The notes below the pieces were generated by a model. That model was not told the origin of the DNA and made no database searches. It saw nothing but the letters and a program-made list of their open reading frames with translations. A program made the position numbers and the translations under genes. This document shows positions 1 through 11,289 of a stretch of 64,000 nt of DNA, in pieces; positions within the stretch are counted from its first letter, which is position 1; the number at the start of each line of letters is the position of its first letter. Source of the stretch: Prorocentrum cordatum (Eukaryota > Sar > Dinophyceae > Prorocentrales > Prorocentraceae); the NCBI GenBank assembly GCA_963575745.1, contig CAUYUJ010015834.1, positions 195,001-259,000 on the forward strand, given 5' to 3'.

Positions 1-457
1 TTTCCTGGTAGATGGGAGGGGATGAGGGAACTGGTGGTGGTGTATACTTTTGGGCCCCGTATTGCCCCGATCTGGTTGCCGCACTGGCCACCCTGGATGT
101 GCACCAACTCGCGCATGGCTGCTTATCGGAAGAAGCTGATTTCCGATTGTTCGGATGACTTCAGGCGTCGAACACTCGCTCGGGCCAAAACAGAGACAGA
201 CACATGATTGGCAGTAACACGGATAATGATACTGGATTCAAAAACACGAAGCCAGCGCATACAACAAAGCATTGAACATGCGCAACCCACAGGGCACAAT
301 ACGGGGTGCCGTCGACGCAATGCATTCGGCAGAACTGAGGGCGACAGCTCCAATGATCGAACAAACATCCCGCCCACACACCAACAACGTTTTGGTAAAG
401 CTCCAGAGAACGTGGGCGATGCTACTCATCATGACTGGGAGGGTGCGCCGCTGAATC
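1..457. other. unclassified sequence
   Basis: Mixed-composition sequence with no recognisable gene, repeat or RNA. The open frames here have no domain or convincing codon bias. Confidence 0.4.
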
Positions 458-575
458 TCCCCAAGGGGGGGGGTTTAGGACCCCCCCCACCCCACCCACC
501 GATCCGTCGTCGGGGACCACCCCCCCCCCCCCTTCCCCGATCCGTCGTCGGGAACCCCCCCCCCTTTCCCCGATG
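458..575. repeat. C-tract minisatellite
   Basis: About three units of CCCCGATCCGTCGTCGGG separated by runs of 8-13 C. The last unit is degenerate (CCCCGATGCGTTCG). Confidence 0.75.
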
Positions 576-1844
576 CGTTCGTCAGTCCTCCCAAAGGGAA
601 TCCGAGCATGCCGAAGAAGACGAGGAGGTATTGGAGCTCTTCCTTAGGCTTGCTTCATCCGCCCTTGCTCTCTGGAGCGCCTCCACACAGGAAGAAGGAC
701 CTCGCCTCCTCCCTTCGTGCGTGAAGCGCCGCTGCAGCTGCGCAAAGGTGCTTGTAGAGAAGAAGACATGTGGGGGACATGTCGGCCTCGCCACCTGCTG
801 GCCGCGGGGGGGGGGGGGGGCCTGGCGGCGGTACCCCCTCGTACCCAGTATGGCCATAGCCCCCTCGTCCGTCCTACGCCGCCCAACCTCGCCTCCAGTA
901 CCTCTGGCACCGCAGCGCGTGATGCTGGCATGTAGATCATTCACGCGCTGGCCCTGCAAGGAGAATCCCAGGTCCGAATGGCCTGCGTCACGGTCCCAAA
1001 TCCATGCTGCCCTGCAGGCGCGAGGGGTGTGCCCAGACGAGAACCGTCGCCTTAAGGTCCTCAGATCCCCAGGGACATGTCTTGCATGCAACCTCGTACC
1101 CTCAAGGGGCAATGATCATGAGCCACCAGTGAGGCTGCCCCACGGAGGGTATATCAAATGTGGACCTAGCCAAAACCTGGAATTTGGCACCTGCGTCGGC
1201 GCACACCGCGTCAGAATTGAACCGTTACAGTATCCTAACCACAAAACGCGCGTTTGGTCAGCAGCGTCCGAGCGAACCCGATGCGTTTGAGGCCAGCGTG
1301 GGGATGCCACGGCAAGCGGAGTGGGCATAGAAAAAAGGAAGCGACGCGGAGGGAGGGAGAGAGGAAGAGGCCGCGGGAGCACGCTCAGAGTAACCACGAG
1401 AAGCACGGGCTGGGTAAGTTCCTAGAGCCGCTCGTACGTGTGACTGACCTCTCAAGCCCAGCAGTAGCCTCCTGGTGCCCAGCAGCGATGTGCCAGACTG
1501 TGCTGCACACTAGGTAGGCACTGTGCCAGACTGAACGAAACAGAGAACTACATGATTAACCATACGCTGTCGGAGGTCGGACCCTCTCTCGGCGTCTCCA
1601 GCGCCGCCACTGGCGCGCTTCGCCCGCCAAGGAGAGGGGGTCTGCAGCGCAGATCCAAGGGATCCTCCCGGACCTCCGAGAAGGTATGTTCATGCCGCCC
1701 TTCTCCGTCGACGGACGATTGCGTTGCCCTTGCACTGGCGGGAGTGCGCGCAGTGAGCCCTGCGATCCGATCTGTTGTGTCATGCTCCATACGGGTCCCG
1801 ACCACTTTCGTAGCCATCTCTTCGGTTTGAGCGCGCGTCCTCTC
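576..1844. other. unclassified sequence with a G-run
   Basis: No gene or repeat recognised. A G homopolymer of about 12 lies near 806-820. Open frames on both strands are chance frames of GC-rich DNA with no domain. Confidence 0.4.
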
Positions 1845-2830
1845 CATCCGTCTCTCGCCTCCATGTCCTCCTCCTCCGCCTCCTCCGCCTCCTCCTGCTC
1901 CTCCGCCTCCTCCTCCTCCTCCTCCCCCTTCTCATCTTCACCTCCTCCGCCTGAGATTCCTCCATCCCCCCTCTTCCGCCCAAACGCGGGCCACTTCGAT
2001 GGATCCGAGCCCTTGTTCATCGTTGTCCCCCCGCTTATGTCACCTCCTCGGCCTTCCCCTGGCCGTCCCGCTCCTCCCGCTCCTGCCGCTCCACGTTCCG
2101 ATGCTGCAATTCGTCCTCGTCCTCCCTCTTCCACATCCTCTTGCTGTTCCTCCTTCTGTTCCTCCTGCTCATCCTCCTGCTCCGCCACCACCACCACCAC
2201 CAGCTCCTCATCCTCCTCCTCCTCCGCCGTTGGTCGGCCATGGCACGTGCGCGCGGATAAAAAGCAACAGCGTAAGAATTGGGAAGGAAGGGGGAGGAGG
2301 TGGTAGGATGTCAGGTGTGGCGCGAACGTACCTAGCTTGGCCACCGCATCTCTCCTCTCTGCTCCCTCCTCCCTCCATCCTCCTCCCCCTCCCCTTCCTC
2401 CGTCCCGATTCCTCCCCCCTGCTCCTTCTCCTCCTTCCCACAGCTCCTCCCCCTCCTCACCCTCCTCTCCCTGACACTTCCCTCCCTCCTCCCCCTCCCC
2501 TACCCCTCCCCTCTCATCCTCCACATCATCATGTTCCATCCACCTCTCCTCCCTCCTCCTCCTCCTCTCCTCCTCCCTCCTCCTCCTCCTCCTCCTCCTC
2601 CTCCTCCTCCTCCTCCTCCTCCTCCCTTAACTCTAACTTCTCCAACTCCTCCTCCTCCTCCTCCTCCTCCTCCTCCTCCTCCTCTCCTCCTCCTCCCTCC
2701 ACCTGCTCCTCTCCTCCTCCTCCTCCTCCTCCTCCTCCTCCTCCTCCTCCTCCTCCTCCTCCTCATCCGCCTCGTCCGCCTCCGCCTCCTCCTCCTCCTC
2801 CTCCTCCTCATCCTCCTGCCTATCCACCTT
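1845..2830. repeat. polypyrimidine (CCT)n tracts
   Basis: Two CCT/CTC-rich blocks (about 1,860-2,230 and 2,345-2,820), including near-perfect (TCC)n runs at 2,575-2,625 and 2,645-2,765. They produce long Ser/Pro/Leu and Glu/Arg/Gly open frames on both strands, which I regard as artefacts. The interval 2,245-2,345 between them is the unoccupied paralogue of the MITE locus near 7 kb. Confidence 0.85.
2245..2345 (+). repeat. paralogue of the 6.93-7.20 kb segment, without MITE
   Basis: Shares ordered blocks with 6,940-7,200: a GCGGATA word, GGGAAGGAAGG, a purine stretch, then GTCAGGTGTGGCGCGAACG. Where the 7-kb locus carries an insertion between two AATAGGAG copies, this one has a single related site (GGTAGGA). 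Confidence 0.6.
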
Positions 2831-3239
2831 ACCTGCCTCGCGCCGCCATTCGCCGCCCCGCGGCCCCCTGGGGGCGCGCGCGCCTCCAGTGCCACTTCCA
2901 AATCGCCATCGACGGGGTCCACCGGCCCCAGCCCGGCGCCGGGCTCAGCGACGCTCGCAAACTGAGCGGGCGCGGCCGTCGCCGCCGCCGCAGTCGCCGC
3001 CGCCGCCGTCGTCGTCCACACCGCCGCTGCCGTCGTAGTAGTCGCCGCCGTCGTAGTTGTTGGCGTCGACGGCGCTTCCGCCGTCCTGAATGGATCTGGG
3101 TGTGGATCAAACTCAGATGTGCGACGAGGCATTCTCCCTGTGTCTGTCTATATATGTATATGTACTAAAATAAGGATCCGCCACAGTGCCTCTGGGCACG
3201 GAGTGGACGTACCCTCATGTCCGTTCCCTTCTCCTCTGA
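2831..3239. other. unclassified, with CGC/CGT triplets
   Basis: GC-rich sequence ending in CGY-triplet low complexity (about 2,970-3,080), then a short TATATGTATATGTA stretch near 3,150. No gene recognised. Confidence 0.4.
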
Positions 3240-5430
3240 ACCTCACTCCTCACCCCTAAGCAGTCTCCCAGGGGCCCGGACCTTGGGCTTCTCGCGTGCC
3301 CCCTGGGCTCCCCCGCGTGGTGGCGCGTAATTTTTCTGGGTCCCCAAGAAGGGCCACGAGGGCCCAAGGGGCCCCCAAGACGGCCCAAGTGGGCCCCGAG
3401 ACACCGAAAGATCACCCCCAGGTGCGCAAGATGGCCTCCAGAAGGCCCACGAGGCCCCCAACACGCCCCAAGGGGCCTTCAGGAGGCCTCCCAAGAGGCA
3501 ATAGTCCTTGCTGTTCCACTAGTTTTTGTATGTAGCGTTCTCGCCGAGACGGCCCAAGAGGCCCCGACCACCCCAAGACTGCCCAAGAGGCCTCCAAGAA
3601 GGCCCAAAGACGACCCAAAAGCCCCTGAAGACGGCCCAAGAGGGCCCCCAGAGACCCCCGAGACGGCCAATATAGCCTCCAAGACAGCCCTGAAGTGCCT
3701 CCAGAGTGCTCCCAGACAGCACAGCGAGGCGCCCAAGACGGCCTTCGACGGGCCAGTCACCCCCTAAGAGAGGAAGCACGAACCGAAAATCCGAGCCGTC
3801 CGCCCTGGGGGCCCCCCAGGAGGCCGAATGGGGCGCCCAAGAGACCCCGAGAGGCCCCCAATAGGCCCCCAGGAAGCCCCAATAGGCCCCCAAGAGGCCC
3901 GAAAGAGGCTCCACCAGACCCCGAAACGGCCCCAAAGAGGCCTCATAACTGCCTCCAAGAGACCCTCGAGAGGCCTCCCACGAGATACCAACGAGCATCC
4001 AGAAGGCTACAAAACCACAACCCAGGCACGGTGGCGAGATGGGCCGAAGGCCACTAGATCCGCCGCCCCCTGTTGATTCATCACAGGGGTGCCTGGCGTG
4101 CCAGACTATTACGGTTTTAGTTTTGGTTCTTTTTCCAAAAGAACTCCCCCTGGGGCTGCGCGTCCCGCTGGGGTCCCGGGAGGATTGCCAAGGACCTCAA
4201 TTCCCCAATTTCCTGCCCAAGACGGCTCCAAGATGGCCTCCAAGATGCCTCCAAGACGGCCAGGATGGCCTCCAAGACGGCTAAGATGGCTTTAAGATGC
4301 TTCCAAGACGGCCCGAGATGTACCCAAGACGGCCTAAGATAGCCTCAAGATGGCCCAAGGCGGCCCAAGAAGCCCCTAAGAGGCCTCAAGGACAGCCCAA
4401 GAGCCCGTCGAGAGGTTCTCCAGGAGGGCCCGAAGAGGCCAAAATCAGTGATTTTCCAACGGTTTTTGAAGGATTTTGGAATGTGCGCCTTTTCGGCTTT
4501 CCGGCGGCCTAAGACGGCCCAAGAGGCCTCCAAGACGCCCAAGATGGCATACAAGACGCCCACGATGGCCTCCAAGACGGCCCCGAAGCGCACCAAGAGG
4601 GCCCCAAGTCGGCCCAGAAAGGCCCCCAAGACGGCTCCCGACGGCGTCGGACGTGCCAGGAACCCACCAAGATGGCCGAAGTTGGCTCGAAGCTGGCCCA
4701 AGACTGTCTAAGAGGCCCCCAAGAGGGCCTCCAGGAAGGCCAGAAGAGGCCAAAAACATGGATGTTCCTATGGTTTTTGACGGATTTGAACATCTGCTTC
4801 ATTTCGGCCTTCTGACGGCCCGAGACGGCCCAAGAGCCCCCAAAGGATCGCCGAAAGATCGCCCAAGAGGCCTCCAAGATGGCCCCCGAACGGCCCAAGA
4901 GGGCCCCAAGACGGCCCCAAGAGGCCCCCAAGACGGCCCAGGAGGCCTCTAAGACGCCCAAGATGGCCTCCAAGACGGCCCTGGAGCATTCAAGATGGCC
5001 CCAAGTCGGCCCATAGAGGCCCCCAAAACGGCTTCCGACGGCGACAGACGGACCAGGAGCCCACCAAGACGGCCGAACATGGCCCTAAGATGGCCCAAGA
5101 CGGCCCAAGAGTCCTCCTAGAGGGCCTCCAGGAAGGCCCGAAAAGGCCAACATCATTGATTTTCCATGGGTGTTTGAAGGATTGCGGCATTTGCTTTTTT
5201 CTGCCTTCCGACGGCCCGAGACGGCCCAAGTGCCCCCAAAGATCGCCCAAGAGGCCCAAGACACGGCCCCAAGAGGCCCCCAAGACGGCCCAAGAGGTCT
5301 CCAAGACGCTCAAGATGGCCTCCAAGACGGCCCAAGAGCCCTCCAAGACGTCCTCCAAGAAGGCCCGAAAGAGTCAAAATGGCCTCCAGACGGCCAAGAT
5401 GACCTTCAAGATGCCCACGTGTTCCCCGAA
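3240..5430 (+). repeat. AAGACGGCC-word minisatellite with higher-order units
   Basis: Dense array of degenerate words such as CCCAAGACGGCC, CCCAAGAGGCC and TCCAAGATGGCC. Three higher-order units are marked by an A/T-richer insert of about 70 bp beginning near 4,441, 4,741 and 5,141 (ATTTTCC, GGTTTTTGA, then TTTCGGC/TTTCTGC and TTCCGACGGCC). A single inverted relative lies at about 27.95-28.6 kb. Translations are repetitive Pro/Arg/Lys or Leu/Gly/Trp strings, unlikely to be protein. Confidence 0.8.
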
Positions 5431-5689
5431 GGCGTTCCAAACCGATTCGGGGAACACATGGTCCGATAGCTTGGCAGGTCTGGCCTCAACGTTCGGCCAC
5501 ATAGGCGCTTCCAAAAAGGCAGGGGGCGGCGGTGATTCGCCGTAGGCGTCTTCGATACTTGCAATAGCTGCAGGCGGCAGAAGAAACATAAACACACAGG
5601 CTGTAACTCGCCTGCTAGACTGGTTTCCGGATCACCGCTCAAACCAACTGCGTCCCTTCTCCTCTACATGCTGCTGCTGCTGCTGATCA
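5431..5689. other. unclassified spacer
   Basis: Non-repetitive spacer between the AAGACGGCC array and the ATC-triplet array. No gene recognised. Confidence 0.35.
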
Positions 5690-6025
5690 TCAGGCTCCTC
5701 CTCATACTCCTCATCCTCTTCCTCCTCCTCCTCCCCCTCCTCATAATCAAAATCAGCATCAGCATCATCAGCATGATCGTCACAATCGTCAGCATCATCG
5801 TCAGCATCATCATCAGCATCATCAGCATCATCAGCAGCATCACCATCATCATCATCATCATCATCATCCTCATCATCCTTGGTTATCATAATCCTCATCA
5901 CCATCAGCAGCAGCATCAGTTATCATCGTCATCGTCATCAGCATCAGCATCACCCGCCTCATCAACATTATCACCATCATCATCATCGTCATCATCATCC
6001 TCATCATCATCAGCAGCATCGTCGA

Positions 6026-6081
<56 letters not shown>

Positions 6082-6275
6082 CGACAACAGAACCCTCATC
6101 AGCAATGGCAGCATCAACATCATCATCGGCGTTCTCACGTTCATCAACATCATGATCATACGTACCATCATAATCACCATCACCATCATGACCACCATCA
6201 TCACCACCATCATAACAATGAACATCACCATCACCAACACCATCACAATCACCATCACCATCGTCGTCAGATTCC
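5690..6275. repeat. (ATC)n / (CAT)n triplet array
   Basis: Near-continuous ATC/CAT triplets with CTC and CAG interruptions. The longest pure run lies at about 6,025-6,080. It opens poly-His/Ser/Ile frames on one strand and poly-Asp/Met on the other. Confidence 0.9.
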
Positions 6276-6640
6276 CGGGTCACTGCCTCCTCGTCATTGA
6301 TCGAAAGTATATAACTGTCCTCTTCCTCCTCCTCCTACTCCTCCTCCTTCTCAGCTCTTCCTCGCCGCCTCCTTTACCTCCTCTGCCTCCTCGCCCCACC
6401 CTCGGCAATTTGACATTGTGAATACTATGTCCTTCTCTCTCCTGGACCCGTCCAGAAGGAAGCCGGTTCTCTCCACGCCAGATTGACCTTTTGCGCAGAA
6501 TTGGGCATGTTTGTTGTTCATCCGGTTGGCTTGGGTGTTTCAACATGGTGTTCCCGCTGCAGCGTAGGCCTCATTTACGGATCGGCGCTGTGCTCCCGTC
6601 GTTCAGAATGGCGCTCTCGCCCCGGCGCGGCTCACTTCTC
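6276..6640. other. unclassified sequence
   Basis: A short CCT-rich part (6,320-6,400), then mixed sequence without recognisable features. Confidence 0.35.
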
Positions 6641-6674
6641 TGGATCCGAAAATTCGTCATCTTTGACGCCCCCT

Positions 6675-6880
6675 TCATTTCTCCTCCTCCGCCTTTCCCT
6701 GGTCATCCTGTTCCACCGCTTCTTCCACTACAATTCCTGCTGCTGTCGTCGTCGTCATCGTTATCCTCCTCCTTCTTCCACATCCTCCTCCTCCTCCTCC
6801 TCCTCCTCCTCCCATCCTTTGCCTGCTGCTCATCCTCCTGCTCACCCTCCTTCTCCTCCTCCTCCTACGTACGCAGCTCC
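6675..6880. repeat. (CCT)n-rich low complexity
   Basis: CCT/TCC triplets with GTC interruptions. This block corresponds to the pyrimidine block upstream of the paralogous locus at 2 kb. Confidence 0.75.
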
Positions 6881-7005
6881 CCCTGTTCCGATTGCGCATA
6901 ACACGATGGGCTTCTTGTTCAGAGTCCCAGGTCGGCTATGACACGCGTCCGCGGATAGAGAGAAAACAAGCCAGCGCAATACGTTTTTGGGAAGGAAGGA
7001 GGAGG

Positions 7006-7013
7006 AATAGGAG
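7006..7013. repeat. target site duplication of hAT-type MITE, left
   Basis: AATAGGAG, repeated exactly at 7157-7164, flanks the inverted-repeat element. An 8-bp duplication is the hallmark of hAT-superfamily insertion. Confidence 0.75.
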
Positions 7014-7156
7014 CAGGGCTGAACCTAAACGGTGTTTTTGTTATCGTGCTGTGTTCGTTTTCTCTCGTTTTGTCTTCAATCCGCCTTTAGCGCAAAACGA
7101 CATCGAAACGAAAGCGGCCAACAAGATCGCTAAAACACCGTGTAGGTCCACCCCTG
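7014..7156. mobile_element. 143-bp hAT-type MITE
   Basis: The ends form a long imperfect terminal inverted repeat. The left end reads CAGGGCTGAACCTAAACGG and the complement of the right end reads CAGGGGTGGACCTACACGG, continuing through GTGTTTT on both sides, so the element can fold into one hairpin with a loop near 7,077-7,092. It is flanked by the exact 8-bp duplication AATAGGAG. CAGGG-type ends with 8-bp duplications are typical of the hAT superfamily. There is no coding capacity, so mobilisation would need a transposase in trans. The related locus at 2,245-2,345 lacks the insert, which supports insertion rather than chance. Confidence 0.75.
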
Positions 7157-7164
7157 AATAGGAG
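7157..7164. repeat. target site duplication of hAT-type MITE, right
   Basis: AATAGGAG, identical to 7006-7013. Confidence 0.75.
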
Positions 7165-7199
7165 GTCAGATGTGGCGCGAACGAACCTGGCTTGCCCTC

Positions 7200-8385
7200 T
7201 CTGTCTCTCTCGCCTTCCACCTCGCCATCATCCGCCCTCCTCGCCTTCCTCTGCGCCCATTTTCCCCCGATGAATACGACAGAAGAGGGGGTGGGGGGGG
7301 TGGGGAAACCCTGTGGGGCTGCTCGACGTTACAGACAAGGAGGGGGCAAGGGGGAGAGGGGGGGCGTGGGAGAGGAGGTGGAGGAGAGGGGCACGGGGTT
7401 GCGGACATGGCATCCTGCCGCAGGGAATCTGGAAAAACGAGACGTTGGCAGGACTGGGTTTCGTTGGACCTGGTTCAGTGATGTGTACCAAGGGACGCCC
7501 CCCCGCCCCGTTCTTCTAACCGGAACTGCTGCCATCCGAAAGAACACCAGCTACAGCAGACCTGGTTCAATGATTCCGTTCCATTTGTTGGACTTCGAGG
7601 CCCAATCACAATCCAGCTCCCTTACCGGGGGTCCTGGCTATGTCCGAGTGGGGACTGGCAACTCCATTGAGGATGGGAGCGGCCAGTGCCGTCTGAGGCC
7701 GGGAAAACAAGAGGTAAACTGCGAGGGGGCTGGAAAGAGTGGAGGCGCTGGCCCCACCCACTCTTTCCAGCTCCTCTGCTCTTGGGAGGCATCCCCCAAG
7801 GTGGCACGCCTCCTTCGCGATGCCCTCTCTCGCTCTGACCTGGGCGGCCGCCTCCCGAGGTGGGCGTTGCTGTTCCTTTTCCGCATGTCCGCGCACCGAT
7901 CAGACGCTGCCGACCCGCGTGCTGCCCCCCCAAAGGTCGATGCGCCCCTTCTTGCCCTGGCTAGAGCGTCAACCCCCAAGGTGGACGCCTCCCCTCAGAA
8001 GTCCGTGCGCCGATCAGGCGCTGCAGAGAGAGAGAGAGAGAGCGTCGCCCAGAGAACAAAAACAAATCCTGCGTGCTGCTCCCGCTGCAGTTGCCGCAGG
8101 CGTCCTGCTGCTCGCGCGCGGCCAGGATCCGTCGCGCCGCCCACGAGCGCGCCGCGCCGCCCGGCCGCGCGGCCCACCCAGAGGCTGCGCGCCGGGCGGG
8201 CCCCCACCTGGCCCGCTCGGGGCCGCCCGCCCTGCTGCTCCTGCCGCCGGGCACACCCCGGCCTGGCCGACCCCGCGGTTGGACGTCTTCCGCTCCGCCC
8301 AGCTGTGATGCGTGCGCCGGCCGCGCTCGGCGGCTCCCCCTCCTTCGGTCGCGACCAATAGCGACTCATCGGCCCTCCAAATCGG
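7200..8385. other. unclassified GC-rich sequence
   Basis: No gene recognised. Contains a G-rich stretch near 7,285-7,310 and (AG)n at 8,028-8,042. Words around 7,800 and 7,935-8,000 (CCCAAGGTGG, CGCCGATCAG) recur and suggest an old local duplication. Confidence 0.35.
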
Positions 8386-8560
8386 TCGCGACCGATCGCG
8401 ACCGATCCCAAAATCGGTCGCGGCTGGTCGCCACCGATCGCGGCCGATCGGTAGCGACCGATCGGTCGCGACCGATGTTGAAGCAAGTCGATCGCGACCG
8501 ATACCGAAATTTGAAGCAAAATCGGTAGCGACCGATCTCGTCGGTCGTGACTGGAAAAAT
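8380..8560. repeat. palindromic TCGGTCGCGACCGA cluster
   Basis: About ten overlapping variants of the self-complementary 14-mer TCGGTCGCGACCGA (for example ATCGGTCGCGACCGATCG near 8,390 and GATCGGTCGCGACCGAT near 8,460) occur in about 170 bp, separated by short A-rich linkers. Confidence 0.85.
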
Positions 8561-8834
8561 CCAATACCCAATGATCTGGGTTCCCCCCCTTCTCCTGCGC
8601 CGCCACCCGCCCCCTGGGCTTCGCCTGGCGATGTCAGCCGGCGTTCCCTCCCCTGCTGCACCGCCTCCGCCGTTCCGCGCCCTCGGGGCTCAACACGGCA
8701 GCATTCTGCTGCAGCCCGCGCGCATTGGCGCAGCCCCGTGCACCTCTCTCACGGCCATGCGGACCGTGTCTCGCAGTCAACTGGCGCCGTGTCTTTGCAG
8801 CCAAGCTTGACGCACCCGGCATCGTGGTCGACAT

Positions 8835-9119
8835 GTGGGTGCCCCCGCGCCTACTGCAATGGGTCCTCTTCGTGCCGTTGATCCCGACGCACTGGTTCGC
8901 CTTGCCCTGTCACGCTTCCAGCGCCTGCAGCCTTGGCTTCGGCCCGTGGGCGTGGTCGTGGCGCCGCCCCGCGCCCACTGCCAGGTCTCCTCAGCTCAGG
9001 GTGGCCGCACCAGCGCGCTCATCCTCAAACTCTTTCACTGGGGGGTGCCCTCCTCCTCCTCCGCCTGTTTTTTTTCGCGGCGGCCCCCTCCCCGAATGTT
9101 CTTCTACTGCTGCCTGTAA
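8835..9119 (+). CDS. possible host exon, function unknown
   Basis: A short open stretch with GC-ending codons and fairly balanced composition (it includes AVDPDALVRLAL), flanked by non-repetitive sequence. No domain is recognised, another frame (8,725-9,264) is also open, and no splice sites are compelling. It may well be noncoding. Confidence 0.15.
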   Translation: MGAPAPTAMGPLRAVDPDALVRLALSRFQRLQPWLRPVGVVVAPPRAHCQVSSAQGGRTSALILKLFHWGVPSSSSACFFSRRPPPRMFFYCCL

Positions 9120-9535
9120 TTCGAAAGACGTGAGCCCCAGGCTACTAAACCGCGCGTGCGGATCGCCTCTGCCGCGCTGCGACGTAAACAAGCGTTTTCG
9201 CAAGATCGAAGATTCTCAGAGGTTTGTCTTCCGATGGGGCGCTTCCCAGAATCGAACTAATTGATTGCAGGGACCTGTGAAAAGGGAACTCGGAGGGAGG
9301 GTTCATTGCAACAACGCTGCAGCATCTTGCGTTTACTCTGGTTTTCTTCCTCCTCATCTGCAGAGGGAACAGCAGCAAAAGAAAGAGAGAGAGAGAGAGA
9401 AGCGTCAGCGGACGCCTGCGGCGTCGCCGAGTTCGGGTGCCAGATCGCCCCCTGCACGCCGGGAGGGGGGGGGGAATCTGCTTCGCAGCGCTGGGGCGGG
9501 TGTGCGGACGGGGAGATGCCACGAGAACGCCGGGG
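9120..9535. other. unclassified, with (AG)n
   Basis: Mixed sequence with an (AG)n run at about 9,381-9,402 and a G10 run near 9,463. No gene recognised. Confidence 0.35.
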
Positions 9536-9539
9536 CAGT

Positions 9540-9745
9540 CAGCATCGAATCAGGGAAGTCGGATCGAATCGGAAAAATCGACGAATCGGGCTGAATCGGC
9601 ACGGAGTCGGAATCGAATCGGATCGGCTGCGCCAAATTGCACACAAGCGCCATGCAAACATCGGGACGTCGGATCGTTGGACTATCGGAAACGAATCGGG
9701 TCGGGCCGTCAAAACCCGACCTCGAATCGGATCGATCAGATCGAA
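9540..9745. repeat. ATCGG/GAATC minisatellite
   Basis: Degenerate tandem of AATCGG, GAATCG and GGATCG words. The same family recurs at about 12.84-13.09 kb and 21.69-21.90 kb. Confidence 0.75.
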
Positions 9746-10477
9746 ATAGACCCTGGAACGTGGGTCAAGAACGTGGGCCCAGTCTACGACAGCCCAAGGC
9801 AAAATGAAGACACCCAAAGCGAAGGCCAATGCGAGGTAGAGATCCCACACACGGAGAAGGTGAGGGTGCAAAGGTTGTTCTTAAACCTCGTGCCAACTGT
9901 AAGGCTCGAGCTTGTGGGGCTCGAATTTGCCTGCCAAGCCAGAATAAAAATGGCGGGCATCAGTCTGAAATGTGACGCGCCCTCCCACTTCGACCGTGAC
10001 AAGTCACGCAAGAATCGTCAAAAAGCGGCGGCTAACCAGAAGTTACAGCAAACTCGAGCCTGATAAGTAGACCCCGGAGATCACAATGAAGACGAAGGCA
10101 GAACGAGGACGACAAAGTCGGATGCGGACACATGGGGGATCCCTGAGAGCTGGTGGATCTGGAGGCTGTATTCGGCACCACGGTCATTCCAGAGCGCTCT
10201 GGAACGCTCTGAAAGCGCTCTGAGAGCATTCCAAAACACTCCAGAACGATTTGCCCTCATCCTAAGCCTGCCTGACCCACCCTCTCCCGGCGACCCGTGC
10301 TTCACCCGGGACCTTGTATGGACGGCCCAGAACCCAGCGAGGGCCGCCCGAGGGCCTAAAGTTGCAAAACTGCACCCGGTGTGATTTCCTGACACAACTC
10401 GGGACGGCCTGGGGGGCGGCGCGAGGGGCGGGGCTGGAGAAGGACAGGAGGGCGGCGGCCGATCCGATCGCTCAGGC
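9746..10477. other. unclassified, with a perfect palindrome
   Basis: No gene recognised. TTCCAGAGCGCTCTGGAA at 10,197-10,214 is an exact 18-bp palindrome, followed by degenerate CGCTCTGA repeats to about 10,250. Confidence 0.4.
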
Positions 10478-10530
10478 TTGTCGTCGTCGGCGTCGGCGTC
10501 GGCGTCGTCGTCGTCGTCGTCGGCGGCGGT
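10478..10530. repeat. (GTC)n/(GTCGGC)n microsatellite
   Basis: Perfect or near-perfect GTC and GTCGGC triplets over about 50 bp. Confidence 0.85.
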
Positions 10531-10735
10531 ATATCACCTTTTGCTTATAAGCTGGCCTCGCCCGTCCCTGGCTGGGCTGTTGGGGGGGGCTGGCGTGGGC
10601 CCGCAGAGCCTGCGGGACGGGCGTCTGGCGGGCCCTGGCCGTCCACACCTCATGCGCCACAAACTGGCCGAACACAGAGCAAGACTTGTTTTGTTGTACG
10701 ATAGTCGTTCTTTTTGACTACGTGCACGATCCAAT

Positions 10736-10952
10736 CGTCCTCCTGCTGCTGTTTCTCCTCCTCCTCCTCCTCCTCTTCCTCCTATTCCTCCTCCTCCTCC
10801 TGCTCCTCCCCTCATCCTCCTCCTCCCCCTCACCCTCCTCCTCCTCCTTCTCCTCCTCATCATCACCACCATCACCATCATCATAGAACTCCTCGTCATC
10901 ACCATCAAAGGCATCATCAGCATCAACATCATCAGCAGCAGCAGCCGCATCG

Positions 10953-10999
<47 letters not shown>

Positions 11000-11226
11000 G
11001 TCATCATCGTCATCATCATAATCATCATCAGTATCATCATCATCGTCATATTCATCATCGTCATCATCAGTATCATCCTCGTCGTCTTCGCGGTCGTCGA
11101 CTTCGTTGTCGTGGCCGTCAGCAGCACCGTCACCATCACCATCACCGTCACCATCACCGTCACCACCACCATCATCATCATCATCATCATCAGCATCAGC
11201 AGCATCAGCATCAGCATCAGCATCAG

Positions 11227-11289
<63 letters not shown>

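Noticed and set aside
208-1290. 360-codon plus-strand frame at the window start
   Set aside because: Passes through C-homopolymers, has no domain, and other frames are also open. Chance frame of GC-rich DNA.
7280-7400. Telomere-like G-rich repeat
   Set aside because: Irregular GGGG runs without a TTTAGGG or similar unit.
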